A stretch of DNA of 64,000 nucleotides from Tubulanus polymorphus (GCF_964204645.1 NC_134025.1:13585001-13649000), one strand, 5' to 3'. Counted from the first letter of the stretch, positions 45,615-56,829 are shown. Notes: a model not told the origin generated them from the letters alone. Numbers and translations are program-made.

Positions 45615-45826
45615 AAATTTCAAACATCAGATACGATTTTGGAATCGAATGATATCTATGTCAATACAAGAATAATTAAGCAAATGTTTCTCAAAGATCT
45701 ACTAACCTATGAAAATAACAATGTTGATACATGGTGTAAAAGATTTTTCAATAGAATATGTACCCCTCTAGATTGTGTAAATAACTTCACAGATCAGGTG
45801 CATATACAATACATGACTCTGACATT
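45615..45826 (+). pseudogene. LINE post-RT segment between two insertions
   Basis: IRFWNRMISMS starts in one frame. After a one-base shift the text continues NTRIIKQMFLKDLLTYEN, then VDTWCKRFFNRI. This is the usual stretch between the RT and the C-terminal zinc knuckle in this LINE type. It is flanked by the 61-bp derivative and the full copy of element T. Confidence 0.65.
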
Positions 45827-45827
45827 T

Positions 45828-46945
45828 TTTGACGCCTTATAAAACGTTACCATTATGAAACCTAAACAATGCTAACCATTCAGCGTCATTTTACAAACGA
45901 CAACAGTAAATCGATGTGCAAAACGTCACAGGTTTATGTGTACACATACAAGCTATTTGGCAAAATATTATTGATAAAGATGTAGAATGGCTCCCTGTGA
46001 TTATATAATGACCTCTATTGAACGTCGGAATGTTATATTGCATTGAATATCATGAGAAGACGTATTGTAATAGTAAAGGATGTATGATTATTACAGGAGC
46101 GGCAGGCATAAATAGAAATGATAAGTAAATCGGATTATTCGGTTAAATGGCGGATGTATACACGATTTGGAAGTCTGATATAAAAGTCAGACCCTGTCAT
46201 GGGGATGCTAGTGGAATGACGAAGCTATCTACGATCTGAGTAGGGCCGGCGTGAATTTCATCGGCGGCTACAAGCGGTCTATATAAAAACGTGTAAACAT
46301 ATAATTTCAATATTCAAATGTTTTAGAAAATATGTTCGATATTAGGGGTATGCAGGTTTCATGAGATTAGCAATTTATAATAGCATAGCTGTCATATACG
46401 GCTCCGCGTCCACTGATGGCATGTGTATAAGGTGACAATTCAATTCAATACTTTATTGATCCTTATTACATTGAAATTCCGGATAAAATTCCCAAATTCA
46501 ATAAAGTTACAAATTTTAAACTAAGAAAATACAAAATACAAGACACACGGGTAATTCATACAGAATAACATGAATAAGTTATTTAAATGACAATGTCTAC
46601 TTCAACCCAGACTCAAGTCTAGGATATCGAGTGACAGCCAAACCGGGCCCCGGGACCGGGCCGGCTGGCTACACGATATGCTCGAAGTCATGATGAAGCA
46701 AACATCAGAAGAGCTCTTTCTTCAACCATGGAGGCAATGAAGTTGCAGACCAGCTTAGAGGCAAAAGTGAATCGAAGTCGGTCACAAGTTGACAATTTTT
46801 TTTTTAATTAGACCAGTCGAAGACTATATCATCTACCCAATCGCCAAATCTCATAATTCCCCAAATTTCTTATAACTTCGATTTCAAATTTGCAATTCCA
46901 CATTAGCTTATCCCAGAAATTCTACATTTTTTCGCAGGCGTCAAA
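45828..46945. mobile_element. Non-autonomous element family T, copy B
   Basis: Bounded by TTTGACGCCTTATAAAACG (left) and TTCGCAGGCGTCAAA (right), which share a 10-bp inverted terminus. It is colinear with 8930-10095. It interrupts the LINE ORF, since coding text resumes right after it at about 46968. The interior has a reversed LINE-like tail at 46436-46500 and no transposase. No clear target duplication is seen. Confidence 0.75.
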
Positions 46946-46967
46946 TAATTTATTAAAGTTAATTTTC

Positions 46968-47427
46968 TTGTTTCCCTATATAAGGATGCTTGGAAAATAT
47001 CACTAAGCACTAAACCAAACTTACCAACTTACAGGACAGTTAAGGAGAATCTTTCCCCCGTACCTTATATTACATCCAACCTATCTCGATCTAAGAGATC
47101 GCTACTGGCTCAAATCAGAAGCGGCACCCTAGGTCTACAGATCGAAATTGAACAATACCGTAATATAAGGCTCGAGGATAGAATATGTCCTTTTTGTAGT
47201 GAAAACAAGGTAGAAAGCGAATTTCATTTTGTCATGTAATGTCCCCAAATTTGAAACCCATAGATCTGTTATATTGAAATAAAGTTAAAGATATTGACCC
47301 TTGTTTTGAAAATCTGGACAAACGGTTTCAATTCATACAAATTATGTCTAGTCATCAAATTCTACTCTGCAATTTTCTCTTTACTGCATGGTCAATAAGA
47401 AATTTACTTTTGAACCCAATTTTGTAA
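46968..47427 (+). pseudogene. LINE ORF2 C-terminal end with CCHC-type motif
   Basis: The frame reads SLYKDAWKISLSTKPNLPTY, then SRSKRSLLAQIRSGTLGLQ, EQYRNIRLEDRICPFCSEN and ESEFHFVM, a stop, then CP. C-x2-C...H...C with 'RLEDRxCxFC' and 'EFHFxxxCP' is the zinc-knuckle-like end of CR1/Jockey-type ORF2. Later FLFTAWSIRNLLLNPIL matches the extreme C-terminus before the final stop near 47427. Stops inside show decay. Confidence 0.75.
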
Positions 47428-47984
47428 CCATTCACTTTGTAGAAATATCTTTATACATGTGTGTGTATGTGTATGTATGCAGTATGTCATCAGTGAGTAT
47501 AAAGAGGCTTATAAGTCTTAATTAGGGCTGGGTACTCAATTTTTATATTCTGTTTATTTCCATATATAATGTACATGTCACTATGATATATAAAATAGAT
47601 TTTAAAAAATAAAAGGACTTAATCAAGTATCGACGAAGTTATTTCTCTGGAAACGATTTTGCTGTTTTTGCGCCTCTCAGCACAGCTACCCATTCACACT
47701 GAGTGATGTATAGTAGTCATTTGTATATTAATTGACTTCATAAATGAATAAATATCAACGACTTGGTGATAAACTCTTATTCAAAATATTTCTTATATAA
47801 TTTTGATCGACTATCATCACCATTCAGTGTGATACAATGTTAATAACTTTTAGCCACAATCCTGGAACTACCTCTTTCTGTGAACGCAATAATATAGACG
47901 AGTGTGTTTTACACCACAGGCAACATACCCAACCGATTCCAGGCATTGTCATTAAAGGTCTTCGAGGCAAAAAGCAGGGATATG

Positions 47985-48330
47985 AAAAATACAAACTTGC
48001 CTCTGGTGACCTTGACCTTTAACCCACGGGACCAGAAATCTTATCAGTTACCCATGGTCTCCAGGATAACCCATCCAACTGTTTATGAATTATAGCCCAG
48101 AAATGAAATTTACAAAATGGCTGTGACCTTGACCCTCGACCTACAGGACCCAAAATCTATTCATTCACTAATCTCAGCTAGTACAACACAATCGTTGAAT
48201 TTCAGGAAAATCTGTCAAAGGGTTTAAGTGCGAGGGCACGAAAACCCCTGTGGACAAACTACCAGACGGATGGACGATGAAGTGTATACAGTATGACGCC
48301 CACAACGCATTATGGGGGCATAGTAATAAA
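47985..48330 (+). repeat. 'gaccttgacctt' repeat with inverted 'gggggcata' end
   Basis: Two sub-units start 'ggtgaccttgacctttaac' and 'tgtgaccttgaccctcgacc'. The end 'atgacgcccacaacgcattatgggggcatag' can form a hairpin. Repeats of this style are widespread in marine invertebrates. Three short open frames across it follow the repeat and are not genes. Confidence 0.6.
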
Positions 48331-48899
48331 AACTGCCCATAAAATACAAACAAACAAAGATCAGTCATGTTAGGGGCCTGCTCAAGTGACCAGTTTTGAT
48401 CAGGCTATAGTCCAAAAAATCGATACCTCCTTCAAATGATCTTACTTTCAATGAGAACTGAAATGCAATGATAAATGATACTATAATTTGTCATGGGAAT
48501 CAACCATCTGAAGCAGTATATTCGGTGAAATGTCAGAAACCTACTCAATTATGTACGTAATCTAGCGATGTCTTTGAAAGGTTTACTGACGAAATTTGAC
48601 ACAGAACAATTTCAATCGAGATGAAATCACAATTTGAAATGTTGTTGCTAATGTAGAATATCATACAATAAAACATGTTATATTCTTTATTTTGTCAAAA
48701 TTTATGATTCAAAGTTCAAAGGTCAGCTAGTCAGATCCACACACTAAACCAAGCGTTTTGACAAGCTATCATTTGTGCAAGTGGTACCTTGTTTGTGGAA
48801 TGCGCTACCTATCAAGTAGACCAGCTTGATAATGCTTTCAGATGAAAATAATAGACTCATCTTTTTAGCATTTTACCTAATTGACCCGTTACTGTTTTT

Positions 48900-49065
48900 G
48901 TACTGCCTAGTTTATTTTGTAAATTTCAGTTATATCGCAATTTTACTTCTTTTCTATATTCTGTAAAGCACCTTATAGCCTTTAGGAATAAGGTGCTGTA
49001 TAAAGTTTCAAATAATGATAATAATAATGATAGGAATAATAATAATATTGTAAAATTAAGGTCAA
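48900..49065 (+). repeat. Retroposon 3' end: hairpin, TATAAA and AAT tail
   Basis: AGCACCTTATAGCCTTTAGGAATAAGGTGCT forms an 8-bp stem hairpin (AGCACCTT / AAGGTGCT). It is followed by 'gtataaagt' and then an AATAATG-type tandem run (49012-49060). This arrangement closes many animal SINEs and LINEs. The 5' part is not identifiable. Confidence 0.55.
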
Positions 49066-49069
49066 AACT

Positions 49070-51360
49070 AAAGGAGACTTCCAACGGTTTATTTCAATAT
49101 GTTTATCCCAACAAAGTGTTCTCAGTCAAGTACAAGCTTCTAGATCCATCAGAAAACAATTGATAGAGAGGAACTTATGATTCAAATCTATAATTAACAT
49201 TCAATCATCACTAATACTATACTTATCCAATGTTTGATACTTAAATAACGTATACGGTAACCATTTCTCATTTCGTCTCATTTCATAGTAAATTGGGCAT
49301 TCTATACGCGTGTATGACAGTTAACTCTCAATGTTAGTTCATGAACGCTAAATGTACATAGACTGACTGATCAATGTCTTATCTCTGCGTCACCATCATG
49401 TGTAAAAGCATTTCACTGCAATAATCGCTCATCTAAAATAATTCTTCCAATGAGGACGTTACATCAATTCAATTAGCTAATCTAAGGTCATACTTATTAA
49501 TATCAGAACTAGTTCCACCCTCGGATTAACCCTGATATCACTGATCTCACAATTTTCACTATAGTCAAGTCTTTTGCAACTATTGTGACATCATATGACG
49601 ATTGAAATGGCTGTTAGGTGTAGTACAATGACATTAGAGACATCTTTGTATATTCTGCTTCCGATGATAGTCATTATACCGATGCTGAATCGGAGTTCAA
49701 ACCCGGAAATGAAAGTGAGTCCAAAAATTATTATGATCCCCAGCTGGGCTAACTACAGCCTATACTAATAATGTTTACATCATTTGAAAGGTTGTTATAA
49801 TCCCTAGCAAACATTCAATCACACAAAAGCTACGTCTCATACAGTAATAGAGCTGTAGCCATTTGAAAATGACTCCTACTTAGACTGCAATAAGGAGAAA
49901 TTAAACCGGGTCTGAATGGAACATTGTTGAAAATTAATCCAGTAACAAGAGGGTTAATATCATTATCAAAATAGACATTAGCTATATTGAAGGCCAACTG
50001 CCCCAATGCTATTCAACACCATAATTCAACATTCTTACGTTACAGCAATCAATAAATGGAAAATTTACATCAAATCTGTTCATATATTTGAAGATAAATG
50101 TACTAGATGAATGAGCACTTAAGTGAGAGATTGAGAACTTCAGCATACCGCAATATACCCAAGCTCAGCTGCCATACTTCACTCTTCACTCTTTTAAGTG
50201 CTTTGAAAACTCTTAGGTTGGTATTATTAATAAAGATTGTCATAGTCAGCGCAATAAAACTGACTGTTCAAATCTCCTGCAATATTAGCCACTGACTAAC
50301 AGCATTAGAGCTACAACTTTTACAATGATGGGATTATCGAAACAGTTAGCTCTATGAAGTAATAATCCAGAAAAATTGTGTTGAGCAAGTATAAAAATCA
50401 GCTGCACATATGAAATTGGATAGTTTTTAACTATTGCATTGTTATCCTGATTAATAAACCAGCTGCAATCTTGAATTATCCTTTAAAAAATAGCTACAAA
50501 TGACCAGACCTTGGGGAGGGCAGACATACTTGTACATTATTTCTCCGCCGATGAGATTAGAGCAACGTGGTGATACTCATTCATTCTTAATACATTACAT
50601 CCCTCGAAATCTGCGTTGAAGTGGGTATGCAAAATGAACCGTGAACATTTCAGTGGATACGAAATGAAATATAGAGGATGACTAGATAACCGTAACAGAA
50701 ACTAGTGTCAGTCAATGACCACTGATAACACATGCGGCGCAATGAAGCATCACTTGTCACTGGTGGATTAGTAAACGCATTAAGGGACATTGCCTACTCT
50801 GCGCACCACTGAAGGGATCATGAAATATTAGCTGATATCAGATTCATCAATCTTTTTCTATCAGATAACCAATTGATTTTTCAAATCGAAAAGAAACAGT
50901 TTCAACAGCAATTGAAAGGCACACTTGAACAAATTTTTTCTGACAAGATACATAGAAATCATTTTTGTTGTCAAGTTAACTTTCCCTGAACATCAAAGCT
51001 GGTGAAACGATCAAAAATGGCTTACCAACACTTTGCATACCAAATGAGAGATGCAAGAAGGCATATTGAATGAAAATTGGTGATGAAATCGGATTAACGA
51101 TCAAATATCTGCAGACTCCAATACAAGATCAATTCGTAATGGACTAATGGCATCTTACACATAGCCTTGACAGTGTTTCTAATCTGTTGAAGGTGCTTGA
51201 AACATGGCTAGAAAAATTGGATTCACTCTCAATAACTGGTGATTATGAAAGATACTGCGAAGGTGGAGCATTCGGGATTGACAGTTAATACAAAGATGTA
51301 GACAATTCAAGGTTTCTTTATTGGAGGCTAAAAGGCAATCTTCATTGTATTCTAGAAACA
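49070..51360. other. No recognisable feature
   Basis: AT-rich sequence. A minus-strand acceptor-like site near 50625 precedes a short open piece, but it ends in a stop without a donor. Confidence 0.4.
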
Positions 51361-51369
51361 ACACCCTTC

Positions 51370-51775
51370 ATATAATAGGATGAAAATATCCAACATTCGA
51401 GGCTGCAGTCCAAAATGGACAGGCTCCAGTTGCATAATTAACTCTTAAACCTATAATGGACGCCTTCAGCCCAAGAATTCGCGTATAATTTTCACTACCG
51501 AGACAAGACCATAATGGTCAAGGGGGTCAGTTCCACAATTGATAATTAGGCCAAAATGGCCAGGGCCCTGTTTCACGGTTGAAACTGAATTCCTTTTGAC
51601 AGCCCTCATTCCACACTCAAGGCTGAAGTGGACAGAGCCCTGTTTCACAATTGAAGCTGAAATCCTAATAGACGGGTCCAGTTCCACAATGAGGGCTGGA
51701 ATTCAAATGGCCAGGATCCAGTTTGACTATTGAGATTTGAATTTTAAATCTGACTGTCCTGGTTTCAATCTGGAG
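51370..51775. repeat. Degenerate minisatellite, ~36-41 bp period
   Basis: Units of the type 'GGCCAGGGCCCTGTTTCACA' followed by 'attgaagctgaaatcc' recur about ten times. Clear landmarks 'cctgtttcac' / 'ccagttccac' / 'ccagtttgac' / 'cctggtttca' lie at 51567, 51639, 51678, 51719 and 51760. Open frames of 64-73 codons within it are repeat artefacts. Confidence 0.75.
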
Positions 51776-51779
51776 TTAG

Positions 51780-52715
51780 TTCAAAGTAACCAGTTTTGAA
51801 CCTCCTCGTCATTGATTTTCTTAAACGTGCCAGGAAATCCCTGGACATTGAGCACTTGTTATACATCCACTGTCTGCAGCATTTACGATGTATGTATAGA
51901 TATTTGCATCTACAACACTTATTTTTATTGAATTCAACTGCATTGTCAAAGTTTGAATTTTTAATACGTAAGTAAATAAATAAGTAAATTAACCCAACTT
52001 TTCCCATAAAATTTCGATCATTTTTTAACATGACAAAATGTCTTTTTTTAGAGTATGGCATATTTCTTTGCCGATCACCGTAGCAAGAATACTGCATAGT
52101 AGTGCACTGGGCTGTAAGCTACCACTACCAGCAATCTGTTTTTACAAAGCCATACATTTACGACTGAGATTTCAGTAGCTGTGGACATCAAATTGAAAAG
52201 AAATGTTAAATAAATGGAATAGTTAACACATCACAAAAAACTTGCCACATGAAAATGCAGCCAACGAATGCATAGTAATTTCCTTTCATATTCCATTACA
52301 GAGAGCTAATGAAGAATACTGTATTTTTGTTGCTATAAAACTTTTTGTTTGATTGGATAGATAAAAATATGTCATGCTTCCTGGAAGTAATTGCCACTAC
52401 AGGGTCATGACTCCTTAAGAGTCAAGTGTAGCCTACTCATCAAAATTCTTATCATGGATCTTATTTAAAAGTTAACTGACCCATAAACCAGTAAAAATGT
52501 TGTTCAATCGTTAGTATTTCAGTAATCCATCATCCATTACAGCAAAAATTTTACAAGACGGATTAATTATGTATTTATGTGATATCATCTATCGTTAAAA
52601 ACAAAAGCTATTTTTAGGCTACACCTGTTTTTTAAGGGGCCCTCAGGTCAAACTATGCGATGAAACTGTTAAAAGAAAATAGAGCGGATAGTACAGTATT
52701 AGAACCCGGCCAGCA
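51780..52715. other. No recognisable feature
   Basis: A 110-codon minus-strand frame (51765-52097) has a lysine/arginine-rich, low-complexity translation without motifs. I do not call it. Confidence 0.35.
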
Positions 52716-52719
52716 TGTC

Positions 52720-53045
52720 TCCTCACTAGCCCCCAACCTCTATCTCTGACCCTAACGCTATCCTGTGCCAGGAGGCTTAGAATGATTCGAGAATTCGGGC
52801 AAAAACCTGCAAGTCAACCCCATAGCTCAAGTGGTAGAGCACGCATGATTATAATTAGTTACAAGCTCTCCCGCTGCCCTTGCACCGGTGGGGTGTCTCT
52901 GCCTTAATTAGGGGTGTTATAAATGGTCAAGAGCTCTAAACCTCTATCTCTGACCCCAACCCTATCTCTAAACCTAAACCTAACCTTATGGACCCTCTTC
53001 TCAGCATCTGGACCCTTTTCTCACTCTTACCCTAATAATTGTTAT
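52720..53045. repeat. Degenerate telomere-like CCCTAAC tracts
   Basis: 'ctctgaccctaacgctatcc', 'ctctgaccccaaccctatc' and 'aacctaaacctaacctta' are worn runs of CCCTAA-like units on both sides of a tRNA-like sequence. The phrase 'cctctatctctgacccta' occurs twice, about 215 bases apart. Confidence 0.5.
52818..52885 (+). repeat. tRNA-like SINE head or tRNA relic
   Basis: 'tagctcaagtggtagagc' fits a tRNA D-arm with a perfect A-box (TRGCNNARYNGG). The expected B-box position holds only a weak match ('agttacaagctctc') and no acceptor stem pairs. It is therefore a relic rather than a working tRNA. Confidence 0.4.
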
Positions 53046-53609
53046 CGATCCGGCTAAATATCTTTTTTGTGAAATAAAACAGGACCCACTTCCTAGATCT
53101 TTTGTATGATTAACGGCTTATACCTAAAAATCTCAATAAATTAATAGAAAAATGATAAACACCCCACAGAATAATCTTGTTCCATATCTAACCCAGAAAG
53201 AAAAATATTTTGTTCAGGAAACTGTTCTGAATTTTAACTTCCCCTAGTGTAAGTAGCATATATTGCAATGAAAAACATGAAATTAACTAACTCTGTATAG
53301 AAAACGAACGTTCAAAACCAGCGTGCACAAGATTCAAACCTATGCTACTATCACATGATTGATGAAAATACCACACAACTAGTGGTGGGTGTGCCGCTCT
53401 GGATTTGAGGCTCCCAAATCCATACATTATCATATGACCCAACAAATATACCTTAAATTCATTTTTCTACTTAGATATTGGTGTAGTTTCCATAATATTT
53501 GATCTATTTAAGAGAAAAGTTCATTCGGTATTCATTGAAATGTAGAAGAAATTGAACGCGAAAGACCTAGTAACTACTAGCGTACCAGACAGATCCTTGC
53601 TTGCCACAG

Positions 53610-53655
53610 GAGCGTTGGTAGTTCCCCATTGAATAATCTATATTCAACTGCTAAG
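53610..53655 (+). CDS. Candidate micro-exon, unrecognised
   Basis: 46 bases lie between a very good acceptor ('ccttgcttgccacag') and a good donor (AAG|GTAAGACAC). Read with one leading base they give SVGSSPLNNLYSTAK and end in phase 0. The exon-like segment at 56322 starts in phase 0. The other frames contain stops. It is very short and unrecognised. Confidence 0.22.
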
Positions 53656-53756
53656 GTAAGACACTTTTCTTGAACTATTAGAGGGGAGTTATATAAACTG
53701 TGCCTTGAGCTATCAACATTAAATGGTGCATACAATCTAACTAGTTTCAAACTTAC

Positions 53757-53803
53757 CTTGTGTCATTCATGGGATTGACGATGTTAAATCCGGTGAAATT
53801 CAC
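53757..53803 (-). CDS. Exon 3 of unrecognised minus-strand gene
   Basis: A 47-nt exon between 'cttgttgcag' and GTAAGTTTGA (minus strand). Only phase 0 is open, giving VNFTGFNIVNPMNDT and two bases of the next codon. This phase is exactly what exon 2 (ending in phase 0) requires. Joined, the junction reads DIEPHVLPK + VNFTGFNIVN. That resembles the 'DVEP...VNMTGF' stretch of kainate receptor ligand-binding ectodomains and the start of ASH/PapD-like strands in ciliary proteins. Neither match extends far, so the family stays unknown. The next exon (needs one leading base) was not found. Confidence 0.42.
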
Positions 53804-53809
53804 CTGCAA

Positions 53810-54895
53810 CAAGTAAATGGAAAACAGGCGCTAACAATATGCATAGTGATTGCGTAAACCAACTAATACAAGTGAATACAAAGTGACGAAATGTTTTTCA
53901 TCACAGAATTAGCGTTACCAAGATCGATAATCACCCACAGTATAGGAAGATGGAAGGACAAGCAGCTGCTTTACAGAAATTAACATCAATAAATGTATCA
54001 TTTTCATTTTTATAAAACAAATCAATAGTTGTTGGACAGTACTGTTCACAGAGTTAAAAAACCTTGTGAATATCAAAAGTTTAACTCAAATTGTCAATAA
54101 TCAAAAAGGCTGCTTGTTTCAGGATAACATATAATTCATGCAACATCTTCCAATTTTCCAGAAATCATCTCACTTCGGGATACCCTATTAAATATCTGAC
54201 AAAAACAAAACCTATCATAATTACCTTTTTATTGATTCCCTACAGCAATTCGAGACACCTGAAAATCAAATTTCTATTTGATGAGTTTCCATTATAAAGA
54301 TAAGAATGAAGTTATCTATCATGTTAAATGTAAGAAGACACACAGGAAATAAACCATCACTATAACAAAGTATCCCACAGGCTGAACTATTTGGTAACTG
54401 CTCATTTTACGTATTCTCAGGCATAAGGTGCAAAACCATCAATTGACACAAGAATCACACAAGCTGAAATAGCTTTTATCACTGACAAATAAATATGGGT
54501 ACAGCAACTGGTGATTTGTCACTGATCGTGTAGCATCAGTTGTTGTATCATCGGTTGTAAGCCCTGCGTAGCTGGATCATGTTTCAAATTGCGTGTTTGT
54601 ATGAATTTGACTGGTCAAAATGAATTGTGAGTTTTATTCCCGATGGTTATGCTTTAACCTATTAACTGGCTGCTAGCAACTGATTTGAATAGACCAGCTA
54701 AAGTGAATAGAATAGGCAAGTATTGATTTCAGTGAAGCATTTTAACTCATTTTCCCATGAGCAGATGGCGACACCAGACAGCCCATAATGTTTAACAAAG
54801 CAGGAAAGTGATATATCAGCAAGTTGTGTAATGTTTCAGAGCATCCGCAAAACAACCAATGTGCATGCGCGAATTCGCAGGACTTAAAAAAAATC
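53810..54895. other. No recognisable feature
   Basis: Probably intron of the minus-strand gene. AT-rich without repeats that I can name. Confidence 0.35.
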
Positions 54896-54904
54896 TAAGA
54901 AATA

Positions 54905-54980
54905 ATGTCAAAAAATTGGGATTTGAACACGCAAACTCGAGCGTACAAGCGTAAGACTCTATCCAGCGGCTGGCAAATCA
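54905..54980 (-). repeat. tRNA-derived SINE head, minus strand
   Basis: Minus strand: 'agccgctggatagagtc' (D-arm/A-box-like), a 30-base middle, then 'gtgttcaaatccca' (B-box GGTTCRANNCC with one mismatch). A T-rich run follows ('aattttttgacatt'). The acceptor stem does not pair well, so a SINE head or tRNA pseudogene is likelier than a working tRNA. Confidence 0.5.
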
Positions 54981-55034
54981 CCCAACTTTTTGACTACTTA
55001 TAGCCTTACCCTTAACCCTTCCCTATTACAATGC

Positions 55035-55145
55035 ATAACGGAACCTAACCCTAACCCTAACCCTAAAGACCGTCTTGACCCTAACCCCCGGACCCTCTAG
55101 ACCCTAAACCCTGGACCCTCTAGGCCCTAACCCTTTAGCAATTCA
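55035..55145. repeat. Interstitial telomere-like (CCCTAA)n patch
   Basis: 'aacctaaccctaaccctaac' is a perfect short run, followed by variants 'ccctaacccccggaccct', 'ctagaccctaaaccctgg' and 'ctctaggccctaacccttt'. Animal telomeres use TTAGGG, so this is an interstitial telomeric-type repeat seen on its C-rich strand. Confidence 0.75.
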
Positions 55146-55371
55146 AAAGGCAGCCATTTTGTTTCTTTCAATATCACTTCCGTTTCATGGATGCTCTAAA
55201 ACATTATCCAAATTGCGATATATCATACATTTGGCATGTCGTAGGGGGTATAAAAATCATGTGTCACGTGGGTCAGATTTCTGAAGTTGAGAAGATCGTC
55301 AGTACATATCAATGGCCAATGCACTAAAGACACTCTCTAGCGAGTTTGTCTGGTATTTTGGACATAGTAAT

Positions 55372-55607
55372 GAGAGGTTCTGATGATAATTCATCTTGGG
55401 ATGAATCTGATGCTAGTACTGATTATGGCTGGCCCGACAATCTGGATGACCTTGGAGGTCAATGACCATAGTTTTCAAACTTGGTACGATTCTAAAGCTT
55501 GTGAAAAGAGCTTTCAAAGAATATATACTAGTATGGAGTTTGGAGTAGTATGGAGGAAAACCAAGGCAGGTGAAATGCGTCCTTGGAGCAATTTTAGACA
55601 AGTATAA
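55372..55607 (+). pseudogene. Possible frameshifted coding relic, acidic
   Basis: From ATG at 55372 one frame reads MRGSDDNSSWDESDASTDYG and on to a stop at about 55466, rich in Asp and Ser. The overlapping frame then stays open to 55607 with YDSKACEKSFQRIY and VVWRKTKAGEMRPWSNFRQ. A one-base shift would join an acidic N-terminus to a basic, aromatic stretch, as in some transposases. No diagnostic motif or transposon end is visible. Confidence 0.25.
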
Positions 55608-55619
55608 TCTAAGTATTTC

Positions 55620-56315
55620 AAATCTGGTGTTGAATTAATCTTAGCAGCAAAATCGACTTAGTCTGAACCCCACAAGTACATGACATGTTCAAAATGTTAT
55701 TTTCGTAAAGCTATACTTACTTTTAATTTGTGCTTCGTCCATATACGGCCCTATGTATCATGCTGTCTGACGTCTGTTCAAACCATCAGAGGAGATTAGA
55801 ATATGTAACACTAGCAAGATTTGGATTGATCAGCATTCTCAAAACCTTGTCACAGACAAGATGTGTTTGCAAATTCAAATGCACTTGGAACAAGATTAAC
55901 TTTGTCTTATCTGGTAGAATATAAATCTCATAATAGTTAATTATATATTGTATGAGACTATATTTAGTAAAGAAAACCACCATATCGAGTAGCCCATTAG
56001 CTTAGGTCGAATTAGAATAAAAAGGGATTGGAACAACCCCTCTAAGAGTCCATCATTGTGCGACTTAATTAATACCATCCTTACACCTAAACACTACAAA
56101 CCTATCAATAAAATGACCATTTCCTATAGAAAAAAAACAACTACCAATATTCATTATGATATACTAATGCCTAGGTTGAGATTACTGTAGAATATCAAGA
56201 ATGATGAATGCATGACCTTATAACCACAGAGCTAACAACCCTGACTACAATGCCATCTATCAATAATATACTGCAATAAATTATGAGTATTATTCCTCTG
56301 GGTTTGAGGTAAATT
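55620..56315. other. No recognisable feature
   Basis: AT-rich sequence with no supported signal. Confidence 0.4.
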
Positions 56316-56321
56316 TTACAG

Positions 56322-56379
56322 TATTGCGGCGGATATATGTTTGAAGAATACGATATTTACAGTTTAGTTATGTGGCGAG
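56322..56379 (+). CDS. Candidate isolated exon, unrecognised
   Basis: 58 bases between 'gtaaattttacag' and the donor GTAAGTTATGG. In phase 0 they read YCGGYMFEEYDIYSLVMWR plus one base. Composition is aromatic- and acid-rich. The splice sites are good. No partner is firmly linked (53610-53655 is phase-compatible). Confidence 0.25.
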
Positions 56380-56829
56380 GTAAGTTATGGCTACAGTCGA
56401 ACCCAGAGTCAGCTTTTATATAAGAACCCTGGTACCACAATGATCTTACGAATTCCCATCCGTAATAATGACTATCAACTACATCTATCTAACGCAAGGA
56501 TTACCACGTGGCTTATGCCATTATATTCTTACGACAACAGAGCTACACCACGCTAACACGTTATCAGAGCACGCTCATTGGTAAAAGATTATATTCAATC
56601 ATTCACAAGTTACAACAAAGAGTGCTTGTTACTAGTAAGCACTTTAAATGCAGCTTGCTATTTTCTGTGGTGCAATGTCAAACATTGTGTAGCTCTTTGC
56701 TGACGATTTAACAAGAACGACTTCCTCATTAGGACAGTCCCAATTATTGGTGACCTGATTTCATCAATTCAAAGTAGCATGAACGATAATGAAAGAATCC
56801 GCCATACTATTTACCAATAAAAAGGCTCA

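Larger units (their letters stand above)
44700..47640 (+). mobile_element. LINE (non-LTR retrotransposon) relic with nested insertions
   Basis: Three coding pieces of one LINE ORF2 lie in order on this strand: reverse transcriptase (44718-45545), a post-RT segment (45615-45826) and a C-terminal CCHC-like end (46968-47427). They are separated by a 61-bp and a 1,118-bp insertion of element family T. The 5' part, including the endonuclease, is missing. The 3' UTR runs to an A-rich end at about 47620. The RT has the style of the CR1/Jockey/Nimb-like group. The exact clade cannot be set by eye. Confidence 0.78.

Noticed and set aside
51466-51733. Frames of 64 and 73 codons with repeated SIVKQG/STVKQG text
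   Set aside because: They translate the degenerate minisatellite.
52818-52885. Functional tRNA gene
   Set aside because: The A-box is perfect, but the B-box and acceptor stem are not formed.
53330-53410. Minus-strand tRNA-like 'ctagttgtgtggta' and 'ggtttgaatc'
   Set aside because: Box-like words exist but the arms do not pair and spacing is poor. It is too weak to list as a tRNA or SINE.
55680-55770. Minus-strand exon-like segment ending at a GTAAGTATAG donor
   Set aside because: The only long frame has a TAA two codons before the donor and the other two stop early.
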